From NCBI GenBank assembly GCA_000827265.1, contig KN834776.1:545564-609563 (forward strand): a stretch of 64,000 bases of DNA, in the 5' to 3' direction. This document shows, one piece after another, positions 24,135-35,557 of this stretch. How positions within the stretch are numbered: the stretch's first letter is position 1; each line of letters starts with the position of its first letter. The stretch is from Collybiopsis luxurians FD-317 M1. Its lineage: Eukaryota; Basidiomycota; Agaricomycetes; Agaricales; Omphalotaceae. Both the position numbers and the translations under genes were made by a program. A model generated the notes under the pieces. That model was given only the letters and a program-made list of their open reading frames with translations. It ran no database searches and was not told where the DNA came from.

Positions 24135-25064
24135 ATGCAAACCCCCACTAGGTCGCGCGTTGGTGGTTATTCTGACTTCTTTTCTTCTGGCTTTCGGGCT
24201 ATTGCCTCGAAGAATGCTACTTCGCGTTCGAGGCCCTCCTCTACCTATTCCCTGCCCGCTTCGAAATCTTCTCCATTCCATACAAAATTGAGCTCACCAC
24301 GGAGTTCCTCAGACGGTGGTGAAAAAGGTCGGCCAGTGTTTCGTCTTCATAGGTCGAAATCTGGCAAGGAGTCCGTTTCGGACAGCTTGGCGTCGTCATC
24401 TTCGTCTGCTGCCGCTGCCGATAAGCAACGAAAGCGGTCCTCCCTTATCGACTTTTCCGCAAAGCTTCTGGATCGAATATCATTAGGAGGAGCAGGAGGA
24501 GCTACGGAGGCACGATCCTTTGTACAATTTGACGAGACGAAGAAACGTCTGCGCCCGCCGGAACGCCGGCACTTGCGCTCGGCTAGTGCAACTGACTGGC
24601 CCAAATCAAGAATGTCTGCCGATACACAGATAACTGCTATTCGCACATAGTATGTTTATTCTTCATCCTTACTTTTTCTGTCGATCCTTATTTCTTCCTG
24701 CCCCTGCAGCTATCCCGATTCTAACGAAACCGATCCCTTTAACCCCTCCCCCAGTTCCAAGTCGTTTTTCATCGACTTGAGCGATTCCTCTACCGCGCCT
24801 TCTCCGGTACGACCCAGGCACCAGTCGTATATCTCCTTCTCTGGCTCTTCCTTGAGCTCTCTTACGAGCTTCACGAGACGCGAGAGACCCACGTCAATGC
24901 ATTCCCTTCCCGCCCCCGCCGTGCGCTCACCTTCGCGTAACTCAAAATTCGAGCCTTTCACCGAAGAAAGCACCGCTCAGCTTGACTCGATTTACGAAAC
25001 CGAAAGAGATCTGTCCAACATCGACTGGCGTGAATTTCATATACACCTTTTCGATAATGTTTGA
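24135..25064 (+). CDS. Ser-rich, disordered basidiomycete protein of unknown function
   Basis: Two exons, 24135-24649 and 24710-25064, joined by a GT-AG intron of 60 bp (289 aa). The protein is dominated by Ser, Pro, Arg and Ala, and is likely intrinsically disordered with many potential phosphorylation sites (for example around SSTYSLPASKSSPFHT and HRSKSGKES). A short conserved-looking segment reads SLIDFSAKLLDRISLGG (about residues 103-119). The carboxy terminus is acidic and ends in IDWREFHIHLFDN, a plausible interaction motif. No signal peptide or membrane helix is seen. Codon use is CT-rich like its neighbours, which supports a real gene. I do not recognise the family. Confidence 0.75.
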
Positions 25065-26290
25065 CAAATGACCCGTTCAGACTTCTTCCCCCATGACATG
25101 CTCACGTTTACGATCCCCTGGGAGTGTCCTTTATTCCCATAGACGATTCCGTTTGATTCAAAAAGAATTTATAAAAACGTCTTATCTTCCAACTCGCTTC
25201 GAAGATTAATTAAATTCGTAAATTATTTACATATATACTACTGGGTACCGTCATTATTTGTGTATAGTTCGCCTTGATCATTGGAAATTTATGTACATCT
25301 ATTGTAACAGAATTCACCTAACCTCTCCTTTTGTAGGTTAATGAAACGTTTGTTGTATATATGCGTGTATCACTCGCTCTACTAATACTATCTATACTAC
25401 TTATTAAACAAAATGATACTTGTCTGTTGTCCGTTTACTTACGATAAGCTATGTGCGAAGTTCGCAAGATGATCATTTTCGAGTTCGATGGCATGTTCAT
25501 AATTGTGTACCTGGTACAACGGTTGAAAGTTGAACCACACTTGATTCCGTAAACTAGAAGATCCACTGATTGGGCCTGAATTATAGTTATGCGAGCATGG
25601 CCATTGTCAAGTCAAGCTAACATGGCACTGTGGTCGTTTCAGAATCCGGACTCTCTGATCTTGGTCCTGGGACTGTCAAGCTTGAGTTCCCCGGTACCCT
25701 TACTTGGTCCAGGTGTGAAATTTTTCCTGAAACGGTGATTATGGGAAGAATTTTCAGTATTTTGACGACGGGAGCAACAGAGTATCTCTTGGTTTTCTCG
25801 ATAAAGGTAAGACTTAAGCTGAATAACAGTCAGTGAACGTTCCGACTAGACTCACGTTGAGCTATTAGAGCATCAATATCAAGCAAATAACAAGATTAAG
25901 TTCTTAATGAAGCACGATTTTCTCGAGTCTCGGCTGACAGCAAGTTATCACTGTCAAGTGCGGGAACAAACAAGTTACTTTGCTCGCAGTCGAAACATCT
26001 TAGGGACCAACTTGGGATCATTGAGAAGCCTTCATTCAAATGGTTGCAAGGAATTTTCTATTCGATGCCGTAGAGTGCTTACAATGGAACAAGTGCATAT
26101 GCCTGAAATTAGGAAGAGAGTTCGGCAATTCTATCAAGGAGTTGAAAATCCTCCGTATACTGAGCAAAGTTATCTGGCCAATCAAGGAAACTTCATGTGG
26201 ATTTCAAACTTATAGCCTGCAAGTAAACTTTTGATTCAAAAGTTTGTTCAAGTTAATGGAGTTTGAATCACTGAATTGATTTGGTAGGAA
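25065..26290. other. Intergenic and repeat-derived stretch
   Basis: 25065-25450 is AT-rich and probably the 3' region of the preceding gene. From about 25900 the sequence resembles transposon debris: 25930-25985 shares CAAGTTACTTTGCTC and TGTCAAGTG words with 1690-1815. The short frames at 25907-26234 may be decayed polyprotein preceding the copia fragment, but I cannot place them. Confidence 0.5.
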
Positions 26291-26309
26291 CTTCAATCAA
26301 AATAACTTT

Positions 26310-26690
26310 GAGCCTCTGTGGCACATACTATATTGCAAATGTCTGGTAGCAAAGGGCATGATAGAAGGCATTGATTCAGTGGGAGGGCAGATAGAATTCT
26401 GTGAGTCCTGTGTTGCTGGTAAACAGCATGTATACCCTTTTCCTTCATTTAATAAAAGGGCTCATCACAAGCTGGACCTACTAGTCCACTCTGACATCTG
26501 CAGTCCACTTCCCCCTTCCATTGGTGGAGTCTATAGGTACTTCATTACCTTCATCAATGACCACACTCATCAGAAATCAGAGGCATTCTGTAGCTTCTGT
26601 GAGCTAGGAGCAATGATTTTGTACAAAGAGACTGGGACTATGAAGTTACATGGTTATATACAAGGGACTTGGGATGACAAGTCCAGATAA
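26310..26690 (+). pseudogene. Ty1/copia retrotransposon fragment (GAG_pre-integrase and integrase start)
   Basis: The frame contains LVAKGMIEGIDSV, then CESCVAGKQH. That matches the zinc-binding end of the GAG_pre-integrase domain of copia elements. It is followed by LLVHSDICSPLP and GGVYRYFITFINDHTHQ, the first catalytic aspartate (HSD) region and the D of FxDD-type text in the integrase core. The reading frame ends at 26690, where the sequence turns into an inverted repeat. No LTR was found. It is a truncated copy. Confidence 0.75.
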
Positions 26691-27158
26691 TAATTATGCA
26701 CTTCTAATGGCCATAGGGTTGCTTTTGGGACCCCCAGGCATGTCACACCTATACTATACTGTCCGGCCCTCGCCAAAATAGGTAGCAGGCCTAGCCTTAC
26801 GCAGTAGCACTTCTGCTGTCGGGGTCTCCACACATTGATTTAACCGCTTGCTTGCCCTTTCTTGCCTTCTTCAGCATCCCACCCGAGCTCAAGTTATCCC
26901 TGTTTTCTCTGCATTTACACTTCCACTTAGCCGGCGAGGGTGAGTCGCAAGAAAGTCCCGAGGTTTTGCATTCGCTCCCCTGAGAAAGGAATGAACGAAA
27001 GTCAAGGGAGGGCGAGTAGAGAGAGAATCTTTGGAATTCTCACTATGGCCATTAGAAGTGCATAATTATTATCCGGACTTGTCATCCCAAGTCCCTTGTG
27101 TATAACCATGTAACTTCATAGTGCCAGTTTCTTTGTACAAAATCATTGCTCCTAGCTC
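26601..27158. repeat. Long inverted repeat, arms about 116 bp
   Basis: Bases 26601-26716 recur inverted at 27043-27158 with few mismatches (for example GAGCTAGGAGCAATGATTTT against AAAATCATTGCTCCTAGCTC). The spacer is about 326 bp and holds no gene. The left arm is the 3' part of the copia integrase fragment, so the inversion copied retroelement sequence. The transcript would fold into a long hairpin. Confidence 0.8.
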
Positions 27159-27440
27159 CTGGCAGAAGGGCTCCTTCACTTCTCAATTGACGTGCTTACT
27201 TCATTTCGGCTTCTTGCCAGAATCAGGCCCTGGAACTGCTCCCATATTGTATACCTTGTTTGCCTGGGCATCTCATTTATCTCCCTGACCTCGCAGGTCA
27301 TTATGATGCAGCTTTATCTTGATTTCCAAGTGGCTACTCTTTCCAGAATTTGTAGAGCCACAGTTGCAGATCGAAGCCAATAACCAGTTTGAAAAGGTCA
27401 ATTTATTTTCTGCTGTGGTCTTGGCGGCAATTGTGCTCTC

Positions 27441-28422
27441 TGTGCACAGACTCCTTCCCATTCGCGTTTGCAAGGGAGTATATCTGAGCAGTATATATGA
27501 CCGGCATCTGTTTTGATCCGATCTTTATATAATGTATGAACCTTATCCGTATTTCTCCCTTGCAAAGCGACTGGCATAAACTGCGGTGGCGCTTTGGCTT
27601 TGTTTGGCCGCGGCTTTTTCAGAAGAAAACTTCCTGCCTCGTTCTGTAACTTAAACTGGGCTTCTTGAGCCTCATGTAATAGATTTAAAGGTGGTAATAA
27701 AATTTCGTCGCCGCAACACATTGTTCTCCCATGTCTACTCAGCCTTTTCAACAAATTTTCGCTATTTTGGATGCAAATCATCTATCTCTCTATGATGTAC
27801 TTCGGAATACTATTCGACATGGTCATGGGCAGAAACACTTGGAGCTTTTACCTTGTACATTTCATCCATCACTATATTACCAGTCACATTCAGAGCACTA
27901 AAACCCTTTGCTTTTAGCTCAGCTTCAAATTGTGATCCGAGATCCTTCAGTGGTGTAACAACAATACAACCATCCTTCACAAATGCCAGCACTAGCCAAT
28001 ACACATGTTTTCCCAGCACCAGTTGGTGCAATCGTCAGTACATCTTGTCCTTTTAAATGGTTCGCGCGGCTTTGAGCTGCCATAAACACGGACGCACTCC
28101 CCAAACCATCTGAGCTTGTTCCTGGGCTTCTTCATCGGAATCGGGCATAGAATGCGCAAGAGTCATGAGGACGAAGTTTATCGCTGTGAACAAGTGTTGA
28201 TCACCGATCCGGGATCCGAAAGCGCGTCGTGTATTGACAGGTGACCGTCTGAGGCCAAACAAAGCCAAAGCGCCACCGCAGTTTATGCCAGTCGCTTTGC
28301 AAGGGAGAATTACGGATAAGGTTTATGTATTAGATAGTGTACGGATCACAGATATAGATACTGCCGGTCTACTCAGATATACTCCCTTGCAAACACGAAT
28401 GGGAAGGAGTCTGCTCTGTGCA
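27441..28422. mobile_element. Inverted-repeat-flanked insertion carrying a helicase fragment
   Basis: The arms 27441-27609 and 28253-28422 are imperfect inverted copies of about 170 bp. Both include TCCCATTCG-GTTTGCAAGGG and a block with GCGACTGGCATAAACTGCGG. The unit interrupts a receptor-like gene, and the RecQ-type helicase fragment lies between the arms. I found no clear target duplication and no transposase, so it may be a foldback-type element or an inverted duplication. Confidence 0.55.
27812..28268 (-). pseudogene. RecQ-type DEAD helicase N-terminal fragment
   Basis: Across two frames the minus strand reads VWGVRPCLWQLKAARTI, then KGQDVLTIAPTGAGKT (Walker A, motif I), then VTPLKDLGSQFEAELKAKG (motif Ia). 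This matches the start of RecQ-like ATP-dependent DNA helicases, which are expanded in mushroom genomes. It is cut off before the DEAD/H box (motif II) and contains frameshifts within or near the Walker segment, so it is non-functional. It lies between the inverted arms of the surrounding insertion. Confidence 0.7.
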
Positions 28423-28620
28423 TTATATTCATCCATTTTTGATCAATGGCTGAATTCCTGTTTTAACTCCTATCCAGCTACTCTTAATCTTGTTGTTGAG
28501 TGGAGAGCGTGAATGTTATTTCAATCTACTAGGCTTTCAAGGTTCACCCTTGCATTGCTTATGTTTATTGATATTGGTGCGTACATAGTAGGCAAGTTTT
28601 GATTTGGACACATTCATTGA

Positions 28621-29230
28621 TAGTGTTGCGATAACGCAACTTGGCGTGAAGTGACGTGACTTCCAGTAACGTAACGTGAAAAACGGCGCGACGTGCCGGA
28701 TGTGGTAACTGACGTGGCTTGATTTGTGGCGCGCCACGGCACTTCGGTTTGAAGTCCAAATCAGGCAGCCACAAAAATAGAACTCAGTGTCAACAGCCAA
28801 AACAAAGCTTATATAGTGAAAAACCAATAGTTTGCTCAGCTGAAGCATGCAAAAGAGCTTCTCATGAGAATCAAGCTCTACAGGTACCTCCAGGAGCTCC
28901 CTGCGTGCTTTTAGAGTGAGAACAAGTCAGCGCAAGCATCATGAGACTATCGTTCATAAAAAATGATAATACATGTACAGAATACATTCAGACTACAGAT
29001 TTTTTACATACAAAGAGAGAAGGTACATAAATGATAGTATGACCCAAGAAAAAACATTTAAAAGGATTGTTTGCTCCAAAAAGGGAAGTATGTTTGACGT
29101 GGGAGAGTCATGTCACTCGGCTCCAGAAGTCATTTTCGGCGTCAGATCCGAGAATGAAGTGACTTCAGCGTGGCCTCAAACGGCGTGACATCAACGCGCC
29201 GTCATTTGAAGCCGCATTATCGCAACACTA
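28621..29230. mobile_element. hAT-type MITE (610 bp) with 8-bp target duplication
   Basis: The left end is TAGTGTTGCGATAACGC and the right end, inverted, is TAGTGTTGCGATAATGC, a 17-bp terminal inverted repeat with one mismatch. The immediate flanks are TTCATTGA on both sides (28613-28620 and 29231-29238). The start TAGTG fits the hAT consensus YARNG, and 8 bp is the hAT duplication length. No transposase frame is inside, so it is non-autonomous. It inserted in the receptor-like pseudogene just after the exon ending near 28580. Confidence 0.88.
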
Positions 29231-29600
29231 TTCATTGATACCACATAGGGGTCAATTTTGCTTCATATTTCTCTCAAGCGGATGAGGATGCCCACAATAC
29301 CAACCTTTCAAATATTTCTGGAAATCTGAACTGGATAGCATACCTTCTTTTGCTAGTTGTTCACCTATCGGCAACAGGTTTAATTGCATGGAGAGCTTGG
29401 CAAGTGACCTCAAGTACAATTGCCATCTCCTTACACTTAGTAATTTCTTGCAGGAATCACCGTCAGTTCATGGCAGAAGCTGGAATCTGTCAACGGACAA
29501 GGGTTCAGAATATCCTGCTTCTGCTGATTAAGTCTGGTGCCATATATTGTTTAATGCAAGCAGCTTACATTTATATGGACGGTACGGATCATACGGCTAT

Positions 29601-30192
29601 ACAGCTGATATAATCACTGCAACAGTAAATCAAATGTCTGATCTTTGCGTGGTATGTGTTCTTCTGCAAGTTCAACAGACTCATATTAATGAATCTCTTC
29701 AATAGATCATATCCAGTGACAGTCATACTATTGATCAGCATGGATACCTCTCCTGTGAATAACACCTCTCATATGACTCAGTGGCAGAATATGGTAGTTT
29801 TAGCCATCCAATCTGCTCTCTTTAAGGTTACAATGTATCATGAATCCTAAATGTTATATTTTACCAACTATTTAATTCACAGCATCGATAACAGAAACTT
29901 GAGAGAAAACCCTACTTATCTCAATACTAGAACATGTTAGGTGAGAAGCCAAGTTACAGCAACTTAAGTAATTAGTAGGCCCGGAACAAAGTGTGGTAAG
30001 TAAGGAGAATACTAGGGTGAACAGAAAACACACAAATGCCGTGTAAGTAAGGAGTACAAGTACAAGTTATTGTGAAGGACGGGAAAAGAAAGAAAAATGT
30101 TAAACGAGTGCACCGCCGCGATTCTGTGCCTTCGAATGTTAAGGAAAATTCTTAACCACCCGTAATCCTTAAAACATGTGTTGTCTTTGATT
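29601..30192. other. Gap between receptor-like remnant and DUF6535-ankyrin gene
   Basis: The first 250 bases may hold the decayed carboxy-terminal exon of the receptor-like copy (for example VILLISMDTSPVNNTS near 29720, comparable to VVILLINNNAPP in the other copy). The remainder holds no gene. It should include the 3' UTR of the minus-strand gene. Confidence 0.5.
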
Positions 30193-33100
30193 TCACTTCT
30201 TGATTGCTAGATAATCTGCGATACAAGTGGCAACTTCACCATTCTTCCCTCCAGCAGAGTCATCAAGGGGAGACCTTCCATTTCGATCTATGGTGTGAGC
30301 ATCAGCACTTTTGGAAATAAGGTACTTTACAATATCTAAATCTCCATTGTATGCCGCCACATGCAATGCTGTTTGTTTGAACTCATCAGTGGTATTTATG
30401 TCAGCCCCTTGTTCAAGAAGGTACTTAGTTATATCAAATTGTTTATTTCTTGCTGCTTCGACGATTCCAATTCCTAACAGCTTTTTTGCTTCAGATAGAA
30501 TGGCAGCTTTTTCAGTTACAAACTTGACAATCCCAAAATGTCCCATCGAAGCTGCAGCTCGCAGAACACTTTCATAATGATGGGTTGAGGGTGATGCATC
30601 AACAGAGTCTTCCTTTTGTATCAGGAACTCAACTACAGCTAAGTGGCCATTGCGTGCTGCAAAATACAAGGGGGTGAAAAAGTAGGAATCCTTTGTCATG
30701 AAATCAGCACCTTGCTGGTCCAACAGCTTCAGGATCTCAAGATTTCCTGATTCAGCAATAGCACGGACAATTTTACCTCTTTGGGGCAAATCCACTGATC
30801 GCATTTTTCCACCCTTATCAAGCAAAAGCTTGAACATCTTCATGTCACCCTTTAGGCCTGCCCGTTCCAAAGCAGTAGATTGCAATTCATCTTTTATGTT
30901 TACATCAACTCCCATGTCCAGTAATTTTGAAACAAGAGCCTGCATACTTTGAGTGGCCGCAGGCACAAAGCAAAGAAAGGCTCGGCTCAGAATTGAAATG
31001 TCGCGGCGTCGAAGTGGGAACGGGGGATCAAGTTTTTCTATCTCTTTCCAGTTTGAGATAAGTAACAGCCATGGATTTTCTAAGATCTCATAATCAGAGC
31101 CGAAATTGGTGGCTTCATCCCAAAGGCTGCTCCATGCAATATCCATCATTTGAGTCCAAGGAAAAGATTGATCAGTAGCAATAGTTGAGTCCCAAATTCC
31201 AGATGGGGAAAGTGCATCAGTAAATACACCATTCATGGCTTGGGTGGTAATTTTTTGTATCGACTTGTTGGTTGCCAATGACATGAGCCAAGTAAATATG
31301 CTAGATACAATCTGACATTCTGTGTACTGAAGTGACTCCAGCTCTGCCTTCTTGCGAGAGTTGGAGGATCTCCACTTGGTATAAGAGAAAAAACTACCCT
31401 TTCCCTGGACTATCTTTCTCAATACGGAGAACAGCATCCAAGAAGGTAGCAGAATGTACTGCATTGGAATGAACAACAGAGGAATTTTGTATGGGCAGTC
31501 AACCCATATTACTGGAAGGAGGATGCTAATGATATACAATAGAAATGAAATAAATGTGATAATAATCACACTCAGGCTGAGGGTGCTGTGAAGCTGGAAA
31601 ACAAAGAACACAAATCCCAAAGAGAATAACCCTAGGGAAATATGGAGCATAAGAGGCAAAAGTCCCACAATTTCATGGACTCGCCATTGTACTATTCCCA
31701 TAAAGCGGAAATGGCGGGTTAGCGCTCTTTGCTTTGCACTGCCAGCATCTGTAAGAGATGCATATGCAAGCAACCACTGCTTCGCCAGAACTGCCAATAG
31801 GGCTGTGGCAAGAGATAGTGAAAGACTGGTAAAAAATAGCCCATTAATCCACAAGTCACTAACACTGGGTGTGCCATTTTCTAGATCAACAGGTGGGCTT
31901 TGAATACTCTCTATAGCAGTAGAGTTTCCAGCAGCCCTCAGGAGCTCATTTTGTTCAATCATGAGGATGGCTTGGATGTGATTGTAATCTGGCTGAAGTG
32001 CTTGACTTGTTTGAATAATAAAAGAAGTGACCACAGCAGAAAATAATGCTGCCTGTGGAAGTAGAAACTTAATATATCTACTTAAAGGAAACTAACTGAA
32101 TCGGGACTCACAAAAACTAACAGAGTATCAATGGTATCTCGAAAGCTTTTTAACATATCTTCATCTTCATTTTCTGCTTCATCCAGATATACTTTCCAGA
32201 CCCGCGCATTTTCACTGGTTTCTTGGCCAGGTGGATCCAAAGAATATTTTTCCTCATAGTTAAAGGTCCGACCACCTACAGATGTGAGATGAAAACTCCA
32301 TCACTGTTTGCATACAAGGCCGAAAGACTCACCAGTTGAAGACTGATACTTGGATATGCCAAACAGTTTCTCCGGGTTCTTGTTGGCTTTACCAGACTGG
32401 TCGAATATCTGGCCACTGGCAAGTTTTTCTCTTGTTTGAAATTCCAGTTCAGTAACATGTGGATGTATCTCAGCAGCTTTGGCTTGAGTTGAATGAGCTG
32501 AAACTGAACCTATGGAAATTGCATCTGGTCTGTCTGTACTGGCTTCCTCCTTGCTCTGAGCTGTAAGAAGCATAGATACGACAGGACTGCGGACAGTTTG
32601 GTTGGGAGCTACACTACCAGCTGTGCTCATATTGGCATTTTTCTTCTGGTCTGTGAGAGGATCAAGGGCAAGTGAGCCGTATTCATCTCTGTTTCCATCT
32701 GGCCCATGTGCTACACTATCCTCACTTGCTCGAGAATACCTCTCACGTGCAGCGGGACTAGAATGAACAAATACTGCTGGACTTTTGGTCAGCTTGACCG
32801 CTCAGCGTAATTTTACTCTTACCAGTTGGAGGGTACTCAGGCTGTATTTTTTGACTTGTAGAATGGATAGAACTTGTTGGACTATGCCCAACCTGATCAC
32901 CAAGGACCGTTATTTGATGCTCTCCGCCCTGGGTTGGTTGACTTGGAGTCTGGCCGGAATTAGGATTAGACGTCTCCAGAATGGGCCTGGTTTGGAGCTC
33001 AACTGCATCTGGTGGAATTTCATTTTGGTCAAGAGGAAGATATTCTTCAACTTGACGAGGTGAACTTGAGATTGGACTAGGCTGTGACATCTGAAAATAG

Positions 33101-33215
33101 ACTCACCATCCGAAGCACAATCCTTAATACTACTTGCAGGGGGGGTTGAATGGACAGGAGCTGCTCTACTGGCAATCGACTGGTTGCTGTTTGTGGAACT
33201 GTTAGGCATGGTCAT
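30193..33215 (-). CDS. DUF6535 membrane protein with C-terminal ankyrin repeats
   Basis: Proposed exons (minus): 33215-33107, 33050-32823, 32728-32333, 32275-32112, 32052-30193; phases agree, giving 918 aa. The last three exons are firm, the first two junctions less so. Residues 1-270 are Ser/Thr/Pro/Gln-rich and disordered. DUF6535 follows: VWKVYLDEAENEDEDML, FRDTIDTLLVFAALFSAV, then a long helix pair around LWINGLFFTSLSLSLATALL and LAKQWLLAY, with two more hydrophobic helices to about residue 500. The carboxy-terminal quarter has at least four ankyrin repeats (for example GADINTTDEFKQTALHVAAY, then GDLDIVKYLI). DUF6535 is specific to basidiomycetes and of unknown function. The ankyrins suggest a membrane-anchored partner-binding protein. 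Confidence 0.82.
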
Positions 33216-33967
33216 GTTGATTGCAGGAAGAAACGTGCGCGTGTATGCTTAAGACAGCTCACTTTATACATGCGCGAGTGCATTGACTGGCAGAATGCAC
33301 GGAAGCTGCTCACGTGACACTGACAGCTCCATGGATACTCACACTTATTTCCGGTCTGTCTCCAATGTATTCATATAAGAATATTAATCATACATATGAC
33401 GGAGCGATAAATACAGTGCTTTGCGTAAATCTGTTCCATTTCAGAATCCGCACCGCTGTTTATCTGCATTTGTGTAATGAAGCCCCGGCAACAGCTACCG
33501 GCATCTTTTCCTCAATGCCTCCCTCAGTGACCGCAAAGAGTTCCGGGAGCTAGCCTTAATATCCTTGCAGGCTTGCAGCCAGGACCAGTATATATCAAAT
33601 CACCTTGCTTGCAAGGTCTATTCCACACCAGTAAATTACATTTTGATAGGATCATTTCTCACATATTCAATCGTGTTTTCAGTTCAAAAGCAAATAGACG
33701 CTCGGCCCAATATTTTAGCGCTTAATATTAATCAAACTGTCTTCACTTCCTTCATCATCATAGACATCCACTTAATTCTTCTTTCTTCTTCATATGTGCC
33801 AAGAAACTGAGGAGCAAAAGGACCAACACAGAGAGCAAAACTGAGGCTATTGGGAAAGGAATAAAGCAGAGTTAGTTTGTCAACAACATTATGTGCTCAA
33901 CCTGGATCACCTAAAAGATTGTTCTGAAAGTCCCATGAAATGGGCAGGAATTTTAGAACAGAAGAAG

Positions 33968-35557
33968 ATTTCAGAGAGGAACAGGAGGTAAGTAATACCG
34001 CTCTTACACATCCTTATCCAGCTGAACATCATACTTAGAGCAAGAAAGAAAGCCAAACACTTGCAATCTGAAGCCAGTGGCAGTGGTCCATGCCAGAAAT
34101 GATATTTTACAAAGAAGAACATCTTTTGTTATCATTTCTAATCAGCACCAACAATTGATCTGGTCTGCGACATTGTTGGAAAGCAGATACATCCATCAGC
34201 TGCCCTTCAAAAACTGCCTAATGGTTGGGTAACACCGTTACCGATGCTTGTGCAAAGCTTCAATGGTCAAGACATCAACATTCTCAATAGGGTGAGTGTA
34301 AACTGTCTGAAGTTTTCCTACCAGGTTAAACAATTGATTCCATTAGGATGTGCGCCGTGTGAAGTGAATGGCTGACCCCTGGAATGTGACACAATCTCAA
34401 GATTCCCTTGTTGAATATTTTGAGGAAGAGCTAAGACCAAACAAGAACAACGGTTAGTCAGGTATTGGTTCAATTTGGAAAGCCGCAGCTCAAATAGCAA
34501 ATGGAGTCCCCATTCCCTGACTGCTGCAACTAGGTCCGCTGGGGCGAAACAGTAACTTTGCAGCAGATGAAGGGGTTTTGAGGGGCTCTATAGGTGTTAA
34601 GATATGCAGCAAAAGGGAGGCTCTCTGTAGAAAGCCCTGAGGAATGTGTCTGTACCCAATTGACTGCAGCAGACCCCATAATTTGAGATTCTATGCTGTA
34701 GCCCTCAATTCAGTAGCATAAACCCCATAGAATTGTATATAATCAAAATTNNNNNNNNNNNNNNNNNNNNNNNATTTCAGAGAGGAACAGGAGGTAAGTA
34801 ATACCACTCTTACACATCTTTATCCAGCTGAACATCGTACTTAGAGCAAGAAAGAAGGCCAAACACTTGCAATCTGAAGCCAGTGGCAGTGGTCCAGGTC
34901 AGAAATGATATTTTACAAAGAAGAACATCTTTGGTTATCATTTCTAATCAGCACCAACAATTGATCTGGTCAACGACGTTGTCAGAAAGCAGATACATCC
35001 ATCAGCTGCCCTTCAAAAATTGCCTAATGGTTGGGTAACACCCTTACCGATGCTTGTGCAAAGCTTCAATGGTCAAGACATCAACATTCTCAATAGAGTG
35101 AGTGTAAACTGTCTGAAGTTTTCCTACCAGGTTAAACAATTGATTCCATTAGGATGTGCGCTGTATGAAGTGGATGGCTGACCCCCGGAATGTGACACAA
35201 TCTCAAGATTCCCTTGTTGAATATTTCGAGGAAGAACTAAGACCGAACAAGAACAGCGGTTAGTCAGGTATTGGTTCAATTTGGAAAGCCGCAGCTCAAA
35301 TAGCAAATGGAGTCCCCATTCCCTGACTGCTGCAACTAGGTCCACTGGGGCGAAACAGTAACTTTGCAGCAGATGAAGGGGTTTTGAGGGGCTCTATAGG
35401 TGTTAAGATATGCAGCAAAAGGGAGGCTCTCTGTAGAAAGCCCTGAGGAATGTGTCTGTACCCAATTGACTGCAGCAGACCCCATAATTTGAGATTCTAT
35501 GCTGTAGCCCTCAAATTCAGTAGCATAAACCCCATAGAATTGTATATAATCAAAATT
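33968..35557. repeat. Near-identical direct duplication of about 783 bp around the gap
   Basis: Bases 33968-34750 and 34774-35557 are direct copies differing at scattered single bases and one single-base indel. The copies begin exactly at the end of the N run and end at matching points. Either a true tandem duplication or two haplotype or allelic contigs joined by the assembler would produce this. Confidence 0.85.
34751..34773. other. Assembly gap (23 N)
   Basis: A run of 23 unknown bases lies exactly at the junction of two near-identical copies. The real spacing and copy number here are unknown. Confidence 0.97.

Larger units (their letters stand above)
27190..29600 (+). pseudogene. Receptor-like multi-helix membrane gene, copy 1, broken by nested insertions
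   Basis: Three blocks match the gene at 60718-62085 in order: 27190-27350 (FLARIRPWNCSHIVYL), 28430-28612 (VEWRA and the sequence to TATTGGTGCGTAC) and 29239-29600. The last block holds LLVVHLSATGLIAW, an intron, then RTRVQNILLLLIKSGAIY. The gaps are filled by an inverted-repeat element with a RecQ fragment (27441-28422) and a hAT-type MITE (28621-29230). The family looks like the multi-helix putative receptors that are numerous in Agaricomycetes. The amino-terminal exon is absent here. This copy cannot make a full protein. Confidence 0.65.
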
